Origin: Mesorhizobium carmichaelinearum
GTDB lineage: Bacteria > Pseudomonadota > Alphaproteobacteria > Rhizobiales > Rhizobiaceae
Assembly (NCBI RefSeq): GCF_900199455.1
Contig: NZ_FZQR01000008.1
Coordinates: 264,798 to 328,797 of the forward strand
DNA length: 64,000 nucleotides
Direction: 5' to 3'
Part shown: in pieces, positions 40,706 to 49,900 of the stretch
How the letters are laid out: every line of letters begins with the position of its first letter
Numbering within the stretch: the first letter of the stretch is position 1
The notes under the pieces: generated by a model
The model's input: only the letters and a program-made list of their open reading frames with translations
Told to the model about the DNA's origin: nothing
Databases searched by the model: none
Made by a program: the position numbers and the translations under genes

Positions 40706-41555
40706 GAACCCTGCCGCGCTAACGAGGCCGCTGATCACGCCGGAAGGCGTCGATCTCAGGGTCAAGCTGGCCGACGCCGGCACACGGGCCGCAGCCTTCC
40801 TGCTCGATGTGGTGATCATCGTCGCCGCCGCTGTTGTGGTCACCCTCGTCGTCATCTTCGGCCTCGGCGGCCTTGGCGTGAAGGAGGCGGAGCCGCTCTT
40901 CATCGTCTGGATGATCTTCATCTTCCTGCTGCGCAACGTCTATTTCATCGCCTTCGAGGCGGGGCGGCGGGCCGCGACGCCCGGCAAGCGGATCGTCGGC
41001 GTGCGGGTCGCCTCGCGCAGTGGCGCGGGTCTCACCATCGATCAGGTCATCGCGCGCAACCTGATGCGCGAGATCGAGGTTTTCCTGCCGCTGTCGATCA
41101 TCGCCGCGCGCGGCGGCGCCGGCGTCGCCGACACGCTGTCGACGATTTTCGGACTGGTGTGGGCGCTGCTGTTTTCGCTGTTCCTGCTGTTCAACCGCGA
41201 TCGCCTGCGCATCGGCGACCTGCTAGCCGGAACCTGGGTGGTAGAGACGCCGAAATTCAAGCTGGTCGAGGATCTTTCGCAGCGCCAAGACCCGATTGCC
41301 AAGCGCTTCCATTTCAGCCCGGCGCAGCTCGACGCCTATGGCATCGCCGAGTTGCACAAGCTGGAGGAAGTGCTGCGCCGCGACGACTATTTCGCGATGA
41401 AGGCCGTTGCCGAGACCATCGGCGGCAAGATCGGCGCGAAGATCGAGCCTGTCGATTCAAAGGCCTTTTTGACCGCCTATTACGGTGAGTTGAGGGCGCA
41501 TCTGGAGCGCAAGCTTCTGCTTGGAAACCGCAAGGCCGACAAATATGCGCGGTAG
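40692..41555 (+). CDS. RDD-family membrane protein
   Basis: 287 residues from ATG 40692, overlapping the SpoIIM-like gene by 14 bases. The RDD domain is seen as ADAGTRAAAFLLDVVIIV, AATPGKRIVGVRV and NRDRLRIGDLLAGTWVV, with about four helices. A soluble helical tail follows (about 195-287). It is the last gene of the operon; RDD proteins occur with MoxR/SpoIIM loci. Confidence 0.87.
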   Translation: MATARNPAALTRPLITPEGVDLRVKLADAGTRAAAFLLDVVIIVAAAVVVTLVVIFGLGGLGVKEAEPLFIVWMIFIFLLRNVYFIAFEAGRRAATPGKRIVGVRVASRSGAGLTIDQVIARNLMREIEVFLPLSIIAARGGAGVADTLSTIFGLVWALLFSLFLLFNRDRLRIGDLLAGTWVVETPKFKLVEDLSQRQDPIAKRFHFSPAQLDAYGIAELHKLEEVLRRDDYFAMKAVAETIGGKIGAKIEPVDSKAFLTAYYGELRAHLERKLLLGNRKADKYAR

Positions 41556-41579
41556 CAACCCACAGCCAACGAGCCTGCT

Positions 41580-41861
41580 ATGAACATGAACACGTCGCCG
41601 TCCGACCTCGAACTTCAGGACATGGAGGCCCGGGCGGCTGCGGCCCAGTGCGGTCCGTGGAAGTCATGGATCGAGGGCCGGGATTTTCTAAGCGGATCGA
41701 ATTTCATCCAAACCGGGGAAGGAGCTGACCGAGGCGAAGATATCGAACTGAGCGGTGCTACTGTCGCTGACCAAGATTTCATAGCAGCCGCACGCCAGGA
41801 CATCCCTCGCCTCGTAGCCGAAGTCCGCAGACTTCGCGGAATCCTCGATCATACCGCATAG
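41580..41861 (+). CDS. small hypothetical protein
   Basis: 93 residues, 24 bases after the RDD gene. Soluble and acidic; the ending DFIAAARQDIPRLVAEVRRL resembles a short helical motif seen in phage and plasmid small proteins (Ead/Ea22-like), with an earlier CGPWKSW element. Its base composition is a little lower in GC than its neighbours. Function unknown. Confidence 0.6.
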   Translation: MNMNTSPSDLELQDMEARAAAAQCGPWKSWIEGRDFLSGSNFIQTGEGADRGEDIELSGATVADQDFIAAARQDIPRLVAEVRRLRGILDHTA

Positions 41862-41880
41862 GGAGGCAGCGAGGACTGCC

Positions 41881-42567
41881 TCACCTCAGCCACTTCTCAT
41901 AGTCGGCCACCAGCAGGTGCACCGGGGCGACATCTTCGTCGATGTTGGAGAAGCGGCCGATCGGCTCGCGGAAGACATTGTCGGTGAGGTCGTCGTTGAC
42001 CGTCGACACCTCGCCGATCAGCACATCCTTGCCCTCGGCCCAGAAGGCGTGCCAGACGCCGGGCAAAAGCGTGACGCTCTGGCCCGGGTCGAGCTTGAGC
42101 AGACCGCCCGCGGGCAGTCGGTGGATGGTTCCGTCGACCGGCACCGACACCTCAGCCTTGGGGTCGATGCCGCCGTCGCGATCGTGCATGAACAGTTCCA
42201 GCACCAGCTTGCCGCCGCCACGGTTGATGATGTCCTCGGCCTTGATGTTGTGGCGGTGCATCGGCGACAACTGGTCCTTGCGCGAGATCATGATCTTCTC
42301 GGCATAGAGCATGCCCATGCCCTTCTTCATGTCCTCGTAGCGGCCATTGCGCACGGTGAACAGGAACAGGCCGAGCTCCTTGAACTTCTCCTGGCCGTAG
42401 TCGGTGATGTCCCAGCCGAGCCGCGAGGTATAGATCGCCGAGGAATCGACTTGGCGCGCCTTCATCTCCTCCGGCGACCAGTAGGCGAAGGGCGGCATGA
42501 TGTAGCCGAACGAGCGGATGAAAGCGTCGGCTTCGCGGATGATGTCGTTGATGGCGGAGCGTTTCAT
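41881..42567 (-). CDS. D-lyxose/D-mannose isomerase-type cupin enzyme
   Basis: 228 residues from ATG 42567. Cupin-like fold with the metal residues H104, H106 and E111 (SPMHRHNIKAED) and H173 (GVWHAF). The family interconverts D-lyxose and D-xylulose, or mannose and fructose; the true substrate here is unknown. Divergent from the D-threonine aldolase-like gene. The longer upstream frame is not protein-like. Confidence 0.82.
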   Translation of the reverse strand: MKRSAINDIIREADAFIRSFGYIMPPFAYWSPEEMKARQVDSSAIYTSRLGWDITDYGQEKFKELGLFLFTVRNGRYEDMKKGMGMLYAEKIMISRKDQLSPMHRHNIKAEDIINRGGGKLVLELFMHDRDGGIDPKAEVSVPVDGTIHRLPAGGLLKLDPGQSVTLLPGVWHAFWAEGKDVLIGEVSTVNDDLTDNVFREPIGRFSNIDEDVAPVHLLVADYEKWLR

Positions 42568-42754
42568 GATCGTGGTCCTTCGTGTCGACTTTTTCGACAA
42601 ATCGCATAGCCGAACGCCGCTGCGGTGTCGATCCACCTTGCCGCCTGCCCCGCCCTTGGCAACACGCGGATGGCCCACCGATCCGGTCCGCTGGCCGCGT
42701 GACATCACGCGCTTTCAAGCTCATAAACCCTGCGAATTCTCACAGGAATAGAAG

Positions 42755-43813
42755 ATGCCGACGATCCACGACCTCGATACGCCGTCGATCCTGATCGACG
42801 CCGCGCGCGCTGAAGCCAATATTGCCCGCGCGCAGGCCCATGCCGACAGAAACGGGCTAAAACTCAGGCCGCACATCAAGACGCACAAGCTGCCTTACTG
42901 GGCGAAGAAGCAGGTGGCGGCAGGTGCCGTCGGCATCACATGCCAGAAGATCGGCGAGGCCGAGGTGATGGCCGATGCCGGGTTGTCCGACATCTTTCTG
43001 CCCTACAACATTCTCGGCCGTGCCAAGCTTGAACGGCTGAAGGCGCTGCACGGTCGCGTCACCCTGTCGGTCACAGCGGACAGCATGGAGACGCTGGAGG
43101 GGCTCGCAGCGACTTTCACCGATGCCGGCCACCCCCTGCCGGTGCTGGTCGAATGCGACACCGGCATGGGCCGCTGCGGCGTGCAAACGTCCGATGAAGC
43201 GGTGGCGCTGGCAAGGCTGATCGACAAGGCCGGTGGTCTCGCCTTCGGCGGGCTGATGACCTATCCGGCCGCCGGCCGCGCGGCCGAGGCCGAAGCCTGG
43301 CTCGCTGGTGCCAAACAGGCGCTGGCCGCTTCTGGTCTCGCCTGCGAGCGCATCTCCAGCGGCGGCACGCCTGATATGTGGCGCTCCAGCGAAGCATCCG
43401 TCGTCACCGAATACCGCCCCGGCACCTACATCTATCTCGACCGCTATCAGGTCGCCAAAGGCGTCGGCACCCTGGACGATTGCGCGCTGACGGTGCTGTC
43501 GACGGTGGTCAGCCGTCCGACGCCAACACGCGCCATTTTGGACAGCGGCAGCAAGGCGCTGTCCAGCGACACGCTCGGGCTGAAGGATTTTGGCGAGCTG
43601 CTCGGCGCTCCCGACGCAAGGGTCACCGGGCTCAGCGAAGAACACGGCACCGTCACGCTTTCCGGTGACGCGAAGCTGCGCATCGGCGAGCGCGTGCGCG
43701 TGGTGCCTGACCATTGTTGCGTCGTCACCAATTTGTTCAATGAGGTCAATCTCATCGACGGCGAGAAGGTGCTGGACACACTGCCGGTGGCAGCGCGGGG
43801 GAAAATGGGATGA
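42755..43813 (+). CDS. D-threonine aldolase-like PLP-dependent enzyme
   Basis: 352 residues of the alanine-racemase-fold, D-TA family. The PLP lysine K42 lies in RPHIKTHK, the phosphate-binding stretch SGGTP near residue 204, and the C-terminal metal-binding element PDHCCV near 325. Substrates of the family are D-threonine, D-serine or hydroxyaspartate. A GAAG site precedes the ATG. Confidence 0.85.
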   Translation: MPTIHDLDTPSILIDAARAEANIARAQAHADRNGLKLRPHIKTHKLPYWAKKQVAAGAVGITCQKIGEAEVMADAGLSDIFLPYNILGRAKLERLKALHGRVTLSVTADSMETLEGLAATFTDAGHPLPVLVECDTGMGRCGVQTSDEAVALARLIDKAGGLAFGGLMTYPAAGRAAEAEAWLAGAKQALAASGLACERISSGGTPDMWRSSEASVVTEYRPGTYIYLDRYQVAKGVGTLDDCALTVLSTVVSRPTPTRAILDSGSKALSSDTLGLKDFGELLGAPDARVTGLSEEHGTVTLSGDAKLRIGERVRVVPDHCCVVTNLFNEVNLIDGEKVLDTLPVAARGKMG

Positions 43814-43822
43814 GTGGCCCAC

Positions 43823-43845
43823 CCTTCTCTCCCTGTGGGAGAAGG
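43823..43845. terminator. hairpin between convergent genes
   Basis: CCTTCTC (43823-43829) pairs with GAGAAGG (43839-43845), with a TCCCTGTGG loop. This is a short form of the arm found at 7962-7990. It lies between the convergent D-TA and ccmC genes. Confidence 0.55.
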
Positions 43846-44604
43846 TTAAGCCCGCTCCGCTTGGCGCGCCGCCACACGCCGCATCGCGATCACCCGGCGG
43901 CGGCGGATTTCGGTGCGCATCGCCATCAGGTGCAAGGCGAAGAACAGCACCGTGAAGCCGACAGCCATGACCAGCAGCGGCCATAGCAGGCTGGGATCAA
44001 TGGTCGGGCCGCCGAGGCGGAACACCGAGGCCGGCTGGTGCAGCGTGTTCCACCAGTCGACCGAGAATTTGATGATCGGGATGTTGATGAAGCCGACCAG
44101 CGTGATGATGGCGGCGGCCCAGGCGGCGCGGCTGGCATCGTCGAGCGCGCGGGTCAGCGCAATAATGCCGAGATACATCAGGAACAGCACGAAGACAGAG
44201 GTCAGGCGTGCGTCCCAAACCCACCAGGTGCCCCACATCGGCTTGCCCCAGATCGAACCGGTGATCAGCGCAAGTGCTGTGAAGACGGCGCCGATGGGAG
44301 CCGCCGATTTCAGCGCGACATCGGCCAGCGGGTGCCGCCAGACCAGCGTGCCAAGGGCCGACACCGCCATCAGCGTGTAGCACATCATGGCGAGCCAGGC
44401 GAAAGGCACGTGGATGTACATGATGCGGACGGTGATGCCTTGCTGGAAATCCTCGGGCGCCGCGAAGCTCATATAGAGGCCGACGGCAAGGATGAGTGCG
44501 GCAATCGTTGCCAGCCACGGCACGATCTTGTCGGCCAACGCGACGAAGCGTGTCGGGTTGGCAAGGTCCATCCAGCCGCTCAGGCGTGAAGTCGTGTCGC
44601 TCAT
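43846..44604 (-). CDS. ccmC: heme exporter protein C (cytochrome c maturation)
   Basis: 252 residues, six membrane segments. The Trp-rich heme motif WGTWWVWD lies at 124-131 and flanking histidines H65 and H189 are present, as CcmC needs to load heme onto CcmE. ccmA, ccmB, ccmD and ccmG are not next to it here; they must be elsewhere if the pathway works. Confidence 0.93.
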   Translation of the reverse strand: MSDTTSRLSGWMDLANPTRFVALADKIVPWLATIAALILAVGLYMSFAAPEDFQQGITVRIMYIHVPFAWLAMMCYTLMAVSALGTLVWRHPLADVALKSAAPIGAVFTALALITGSIWGKPMWGTWWVWDARLTSVFVLFLMYLGIIALTRALDDASRAAWAAAIITLVGFINIPIIKFSVDWWNTLHQPASVFRLGGPTIDPSLLWPLLVMAVGFTVLFFALHLMAMRTEIRRRRVIAMRRVAARQAERA

Positions 44605-44667
44605 GCGACTTTACATAGACCGCCGGCGCGATCGGGGCAATCGAGCGGTGGTGTCGCAGGCTTTGTT

Positions 44668-44755
44668 ACCCCTTGTGGGGAGGGTCGCTGCGAAGCAGCG
44701 GGGTGGGGGGCGCTGCCCCCACCCGGACCTTCGGTCCGACCTCCCCACGAGGGGG
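44668..44755. repeat. composite intergenic palindrome
   Basis: Outer arms at 44668-44683 and 44740-44755 match at 14 of 16 positions. Inside are hairpins CGCTG-CAGCG, GGGTGGGGG-CCCCCACCC and GGACC-GGTCC. It lies between ndvA and ccmC, which both run leftward, and probably ends ndvA transcription. It is a relative of the 7962-8108 element. Confidence 0.6.
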
Positions 44756-44772
44756 AGGTAAAAGGACTATGC

Positions 44773-46545
44773 TTACGCGGCCTCGCCCTGCACGGAGCGG
44801 CTGAGGCGGCGGACTTCTTCGTCGTTGAGCAGGCCGCCGGCGCGCAGCAGGCTGGCAAAGCGGCCGTTGCGCAGCGACAGTTCGGCGAAGCCACCCATTT
44901 CGACCACCCTGCCCTTGTCCATGAACACGACCAGATCGGCGTCGCGAACGGTGGTCAGGCGGTGGGCGATGATGAAGGTGGTGCGGTCGCGCCTCAGTTC
45001 GTCGATCGCTTCCTTGACGCGGTCCTCGGTCTCGACGTCGAGCGCGCTGGTCGCCTCGTCGAGCACCAGGATCGGGGCGTCCTTGAGCACGGCGCGGGCA
45101 ATGGCGATGCGCTGACGCTCGCCACCCGACAGCTGGCCCCCGCGCTCGCCGACCACCGTGTCGTAGCCATTGCTCTTGGCCAGGATGAAATCCTGCGCGG
45201 CAGCCGCGATGGCTGCGGCATGGATCTCGTCATTGCTGGCTTCGGCGCGGCCGACACGGATGTTGTCCTCGATCGAGCGGTTGAGAAGCCCGGCATCCTG
45301 GAACACGGTGGCGATCGAATGGCGCAGCGACTTGCGGCTCACCGAGCGGGTGTCGATGCCGTCGATCAGGATACGGCCGCTGGACGGCGAGAAGACGCGC
45401 TGCAGCAGGTTGATCAGCGTCGTCTTGCCGGCACCCGTCGGTCCGACGATGGCGACGGTCTGGCCGGCCTGGACCTCGAAGGAGACGTCGCTGACGCCCT
45501 GCCCCGAATTGGCGAATTCGAAGCCGACATCCTCGAAACGGACATGGCCGGTGACGTTGGTGAGATCGCGCAGGCCATCCGGCTCGGCGGTATCGGCGGC
45601 CGAGTCCTCGAGCTTGTAGAACTCCTCAAGCTTGGCGCGGGCTTCCGAAATCTGGTTGGCGAAAGCCGACATCTGGTCGAGCCGCGAGATCAGCAGCGTG
45701 GCAAAGCCGGTGAAGGCGATGACATCGCCGATGCGCAACTGGCCATGGGTGACCAGATAGGCTCCGATCAGAAGCACCACCATCATCGAGATCGTCGACG
45801 ACAGACGGTTGAGCGCATTGGCGATAGCCCACCAGTCGAGCACCGGGTTTTGCGCATCCAGCAGATTCTTGACGTACCGGCGCAGCGTCTCGGCCTCATG
45901 ACCAAGGCGGTTGTAGCTCTGGAGAACGGCAACGTTGCTGACGGAGTCCGTCACATGCGCGAACACCTTGTGATAGTGGCGCTCAACGGCCGCCTGGCCT
46001 GCCTTGGTTCGCTTCATCACCAGCCGGCCGATGCAGACATAGAGCACACCGAGCACGAGCAGCACCATCGACATGCGCACGTCCATGGCGAGAGCCGTCG
46101 GCACCAGCAGAACCAGCGCCACCGCCGTCGACAGATGCTGGCGCATGAATTCGAGCCACAGGCTGAACAGCGTCTCGACCGCGCGCAACAGCGTGTGCAG
46201 GGCGTTGGAGGTGCCGCGCTGGTGGTGCCAGGCGAGCGGCATTGTGATCACGCGCTCGAAGGACTCGCAGAGCACTTCGCTGCGGCGGGCATGCGCGAAA
46301 CGGTCGGCGCCGCGCGAGACCAGAACGACGGCCAAGACATTGAACGCGCCGAGGCCGGCCCAGACGGCGAGCGTCGAAAACACCGAACCGTGATCGGAGA
46401 TAGCGTCGATAACCCGGCCGAACATGATCGGCTCGAGGATGGCAACCATGGCCAGCGCGACATTGGCGCCGCAAATCAGCGCGACGCGCTTCTTGTCGGC
46501 GGCCAGATACCCCAGCGCTCTCCAATAGATCTGCAGAAGTGACAC
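44773..46545 (-). CDS. ndvA: cyclic beta-1,2-glucan ABC exporter (ATP-binding/permease)
   Basis: 590 residues, the NdvA/ChvA half-transporter that moves cyclic beta-1,2-glucan to the periplasm. Six membrane helices (about 20-300) precede a nucleotide-binding domain. That domain has Walker A GPTGAGKTT, signature LSGGERQR, Walker B ILVLDEATSALD and a switch His (IIAHRL). It lies just downstream of ndvB in the same direction, as in other rhizobia, with a 372-base gap. Confidence 0.95.
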   Translation of the reverse strand: MSLLQIYWRALGYLAADKKRVALICGANVALAMVAILEPIMFGRVIDAISDHGSVFSTLAVWAGLGAFNVLAVVLVSRGADRFAHARRSEVLCESFERVITMPLAWHHQRGTSNALHTLLRAVETLFSLWLEFMRQHLSTAVALVLLVPTALAMDVRMSMVLLVLGVLYVCIGRLVMKRTKAGQAAVERHYHKVFAHVTDSVSNVAVLQSYNRLGHEAETLRRYVKNLLDAQNPVLDWWAIANALNRLSSTISMMVVLLIGAYLVTHGQLRIGDVIAFTGFATLLISRLDQMSAFANQISEARAKLEEFYKLEDSAADTAEPDGLRDLTNVTGHVRFEDVGFEFANSGQGVSDVSFEVQAGQTVAIVGPTGAGKTTLINLLQRVFSPSSGRILIDGIDTRSVSRKSLRHSIATVFQDAGLLNRSIEDNIRVGRAEASNDEIHAAAIAAAAQDFILAKSNGYDTVVGERGGQLSGGERQRIAIARAVLKDAPILVLDEATSALDVETEDRVKEAIDELRRDRTTFIIAHRLTTVRDADLVVFMDKGRVVEMGGFAELSLRNGRFASLLRAGGLLNDEEVRRLSRSVQGEAA

Positions 46546-46917
46546 TTCAGCTACTCCGCCAACTCTCTATTGTGCCCAATACCAATATTGTGCACTGCAC
46601 CATTCCTTGACACGTAACGGTTGATGCGTCGCAAAACAATGCCCGTCTATCGCTTCCGTTCCCATTTAGCGAACAAAACATGACGACGATGCGAAATCTG
46701 ACGTGATCACCTAACGGTTTGAGATAAAAGGTGAAATGCCAGCCTTGCGGCAAAATCATGGCAGCAGCCGAGCACTGCCACATTTTTAATCACGACCGTA
46801 TTGCAAGGCTTAATCGGGAGGCATCTTGCCGGCGCAGTGGCGGATCGCGCGCAAGTAACGAGACGCAGGGTCGCGCGTCCCGAAGGACGCGCGAACAAGC
46901 AACCCAAGCTGTTGATT
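46546..46917. other. ndvB-ndvA gap with stable hairpin
   Basis: 372 bases, no gene. Soon after the ndvB stop a perfect 9-bp stem (46872-46880 with 46885-46893) reads CGCGCGTCC-TTCG-GGACGCGCG on the ndvB strand, a C(UUCG)G tetraloop in RNA. It has no T-run, so partial termination or 3'-end protection is likelier than full termination. The rest is AT-richer and probably holds an ndvA promoter. Confidence 0.5.
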
Positions 46918-49900
46918 TTACCCCGGTATCTTGACCACGATCTCGGTCTTTGTGCCGGCTTTGGGTTCGAATGAAGCGGACTTTGTTTTCGAACCATCGA
47001 CTTCTAGCGAGATCGTCTTGGTCTTTTTGTCGCGAACGACGTGAACCTTGATCTCTGCACCCAGCATCTTGAGCGTGGCGTGGTAGCCATCCCAGTGGCT
47101 GGGCAGTTTGGGCCGGAACGTGATCTGCTTGCCGCGCCGTTCGATGCCAAGGATGCCTTCGACCGCCGCACGGTAGAGCCAGCCCGCCGAGCCGGTGTAC
47201 CAGGTCCAGCCGCCGCGCCCGCCCTTGTCGTCTCCGGCATAGATATCGGCGGCGACCACATAGGGTTCGACACGGTATTGCTCGGCCGAAGCCTCATCGG
47301 ATGCGTGGTTGACCGGATTGAGCATCGAGAAGCAGCGATAGGCTTCATCGGTCTGCCCCATCTCGGCCAGCGCAATGACGAACCACGTCGCCGCATGGGT
47401 GTACTGGCCGCCATTCTCCCGCACGCCCGGCGGATAGCTCTTGATATAGCCGGGGTCCTTCTGCGTCTTCGAGAAGGGTGGCGTGAACAGCTTGACGATC
47501 TTGAGCTTGTCGTCGACGAGCAGGCTGGTCGCCTGCTGCATCGCCGTCGTCGACCGCGCCGGGTCGCCCTCGCCCGAAAGCACGCTCCAGGACTGGGCTA
47601 TGGAGTCGATCCTGCACTCTTCGGATGTACGCGACCCCAAAGCCGTGCCGTCGTCAAAACTGCCGCGCCTGTACCATTCGCCGTCCCATGCCGTGCTCTC
47701 AAGCGCCCGCTTCAGCGCCTCGGCATGCTTTGCCCAGGCCTGCGCGCGCTTGCTGTCGCCTTCGCTCTTGGCGACGGCGGCGAAGTCGCCAAGCGTCTTC
47801 AGCAGGAACCAGCCCAGCCATACGCTCTCGCCCTTGCCGTGCTCGCCGACACGGTTCATGCCGTCGTTCCAGTCGCCGCCAAGGATCAGCGGCAGGCCGG
47901 CGGGGCTGCTGCGCTTGATGGCAAGGTCGAGCGCACGCGCGCAATGGTCGTAGAGCGACACCGTCTTCTTCAAGATTTCCGGGGTGAAGAAGGCATCATG
48001 CTCGCCCTCGCCCAGCGCCTGTCCATCGATGAAGGGCAACTGCTCCTTCAGGATGGCGGCGTCGCCGGTCACACTGAGATAGCGCGCCGTGGCGTGGGCC
48101 AGCCAGACCACGTCGTCGGAAATCATGGTGCGCACGCCGGCTCCGGTGCGCGGCAGCCACCAGTGCTGCACGTCGCCCTCCGGGAACTGCCGCCGCGCGG
48201 CGTTGAGGATCTGGTCGCGCGCCAACGTCGGATCATGCGCCAGCAGCGCCAGCGTGTCCTGCAACTGGTCGCGGAAGCCGAAGGCGCCGCTTGCCTGATA
48301 GAAGGCCGAGCGGGCGCGGATGCGGCAGGCAAGGCTCTGATAGGGCAGCCAGTGATTGACCATGGCATCGAGCGTCTTATCCGGCGTCTCGACCTGAATG
48401 GTATCGAGGAACGCGCGCCACTCGCGCTCGTTGTCGGCCAGGCGCTGGTCGAAATCCTTGCCCCGGTGCGTCTGCACCAGTGCGCTCGCCTGCGCAGGGG
48501 TGTCGGCATCGCCGAGCAGCCAGAGCAGCGTGACGTCGCCGCCGGCCGGGATCTCGACATCGCGGGCGATCGCCGCGCAGGGATCGTCCCCGGCCTCGAC
48601 ACGGCCCGACAGCGCCGCGCCGGTCAGCACCGCCTGCGGCAGTTCGCTGGACCCGTGCCGGCCGAGGAATTCGGAGCGATCCGTCGTCACCGAATGAACA
48701 GCGGCATCGGCGGCGAGGAAGGCCACCCGCTCGCTGAAATCGAGCCCGTAGGGGTTTTGCGCCAGCAACGCGCCGGTCGCCCCGTCGCGCGACGGCACGA
48801 TGGTAGCGGCCGTGCGCGAGCGATGCCCGCCAAGCACCCATTCGGCATAGGCATAGACGCGCAGCCGCGCCGGCACCGAGCCGGAATTCTGAATGCGCAG
48901 CCGCGTGATCTTCACCGGATCGACGGGGTCGACCACATGGGTCAGGTCCATCGACAAGGGCCCACGCTTCGAGCGGAAGGTGGAGAAGCCCTGACCATGC
49001 CAGGCTTCGTAGGTCATCGAGGGATCGCGCACCACCGCGGCGATCGGCGAGAACGCCCTGCCACTGGCCTGATCGTAGATATAGACGCCCTCGCCCGGCC
49101 GGTTGGAGACCGGATCGTTCGACCACGGCGTCAGCTGGTAGTCGCGGCTGTTGCGGCTCCAGGTGAAGGCGGCGCCCTCGGCGGACGTATGGAAGCCGAA
49201 CGAGGCGTTGGACACGACGTTGATCCAGGGCTGCGGCGTGGTGCGCCGGCCGGCCAGACGGACCACATAGTGCCGTCCGTCGCCGTCGAAACCGCCAAAG
49301 CCGTTCCATTGGCTGAGGCCGGTGCCATCGGCACTGACATCCGCCACGGCCTGCGAGGCGAATGCATGCACCGTGTACGCCGGCGCTGGAATTTCACGCA
49401 GCGTCGGCAATCCGGTGGGCAGCAGAGTGTCGCGCGCCTGCAAAGCAGCCGCTTCGGCCCGCTCGATCTGATCGAAGATGGTGCCGTTGCGTGTATGCAG
49501 CACCACCCGGGCGACGGCGAGCAGCGTCTTGTAGGTGGTCTCTTCCATCAGGTCGCGGCGCACCGCGAAAATGTGCTGGCGGGGGCCAAGTTCCTTGCCG
49601 CGCAGACGGCTGTTTTCGCACAGCGTCTCGACCGCACGCTGCAGGTCCTGGACGTAGGACGAGGCCTGCTCGTTGACGACGACGAAGTCGATCATCATGC
49701 CTCGGGTGCGCATATACTCCTGGAAGCGCAGCGCCTGGGCAACGATCTCCAGATCGGCAACGTCGCCGATCCTGACCAGGAAGATTGGGAAATCGCCCGA
49801 AATGCTGGTCGGCCACAGGCTCGACTGCTTGCCGAGGCCCGAAGCGATAGATTCGGCCGGCAGGCGCAGGAACGCATCGGGATAGATCAGATAGCGCGCC

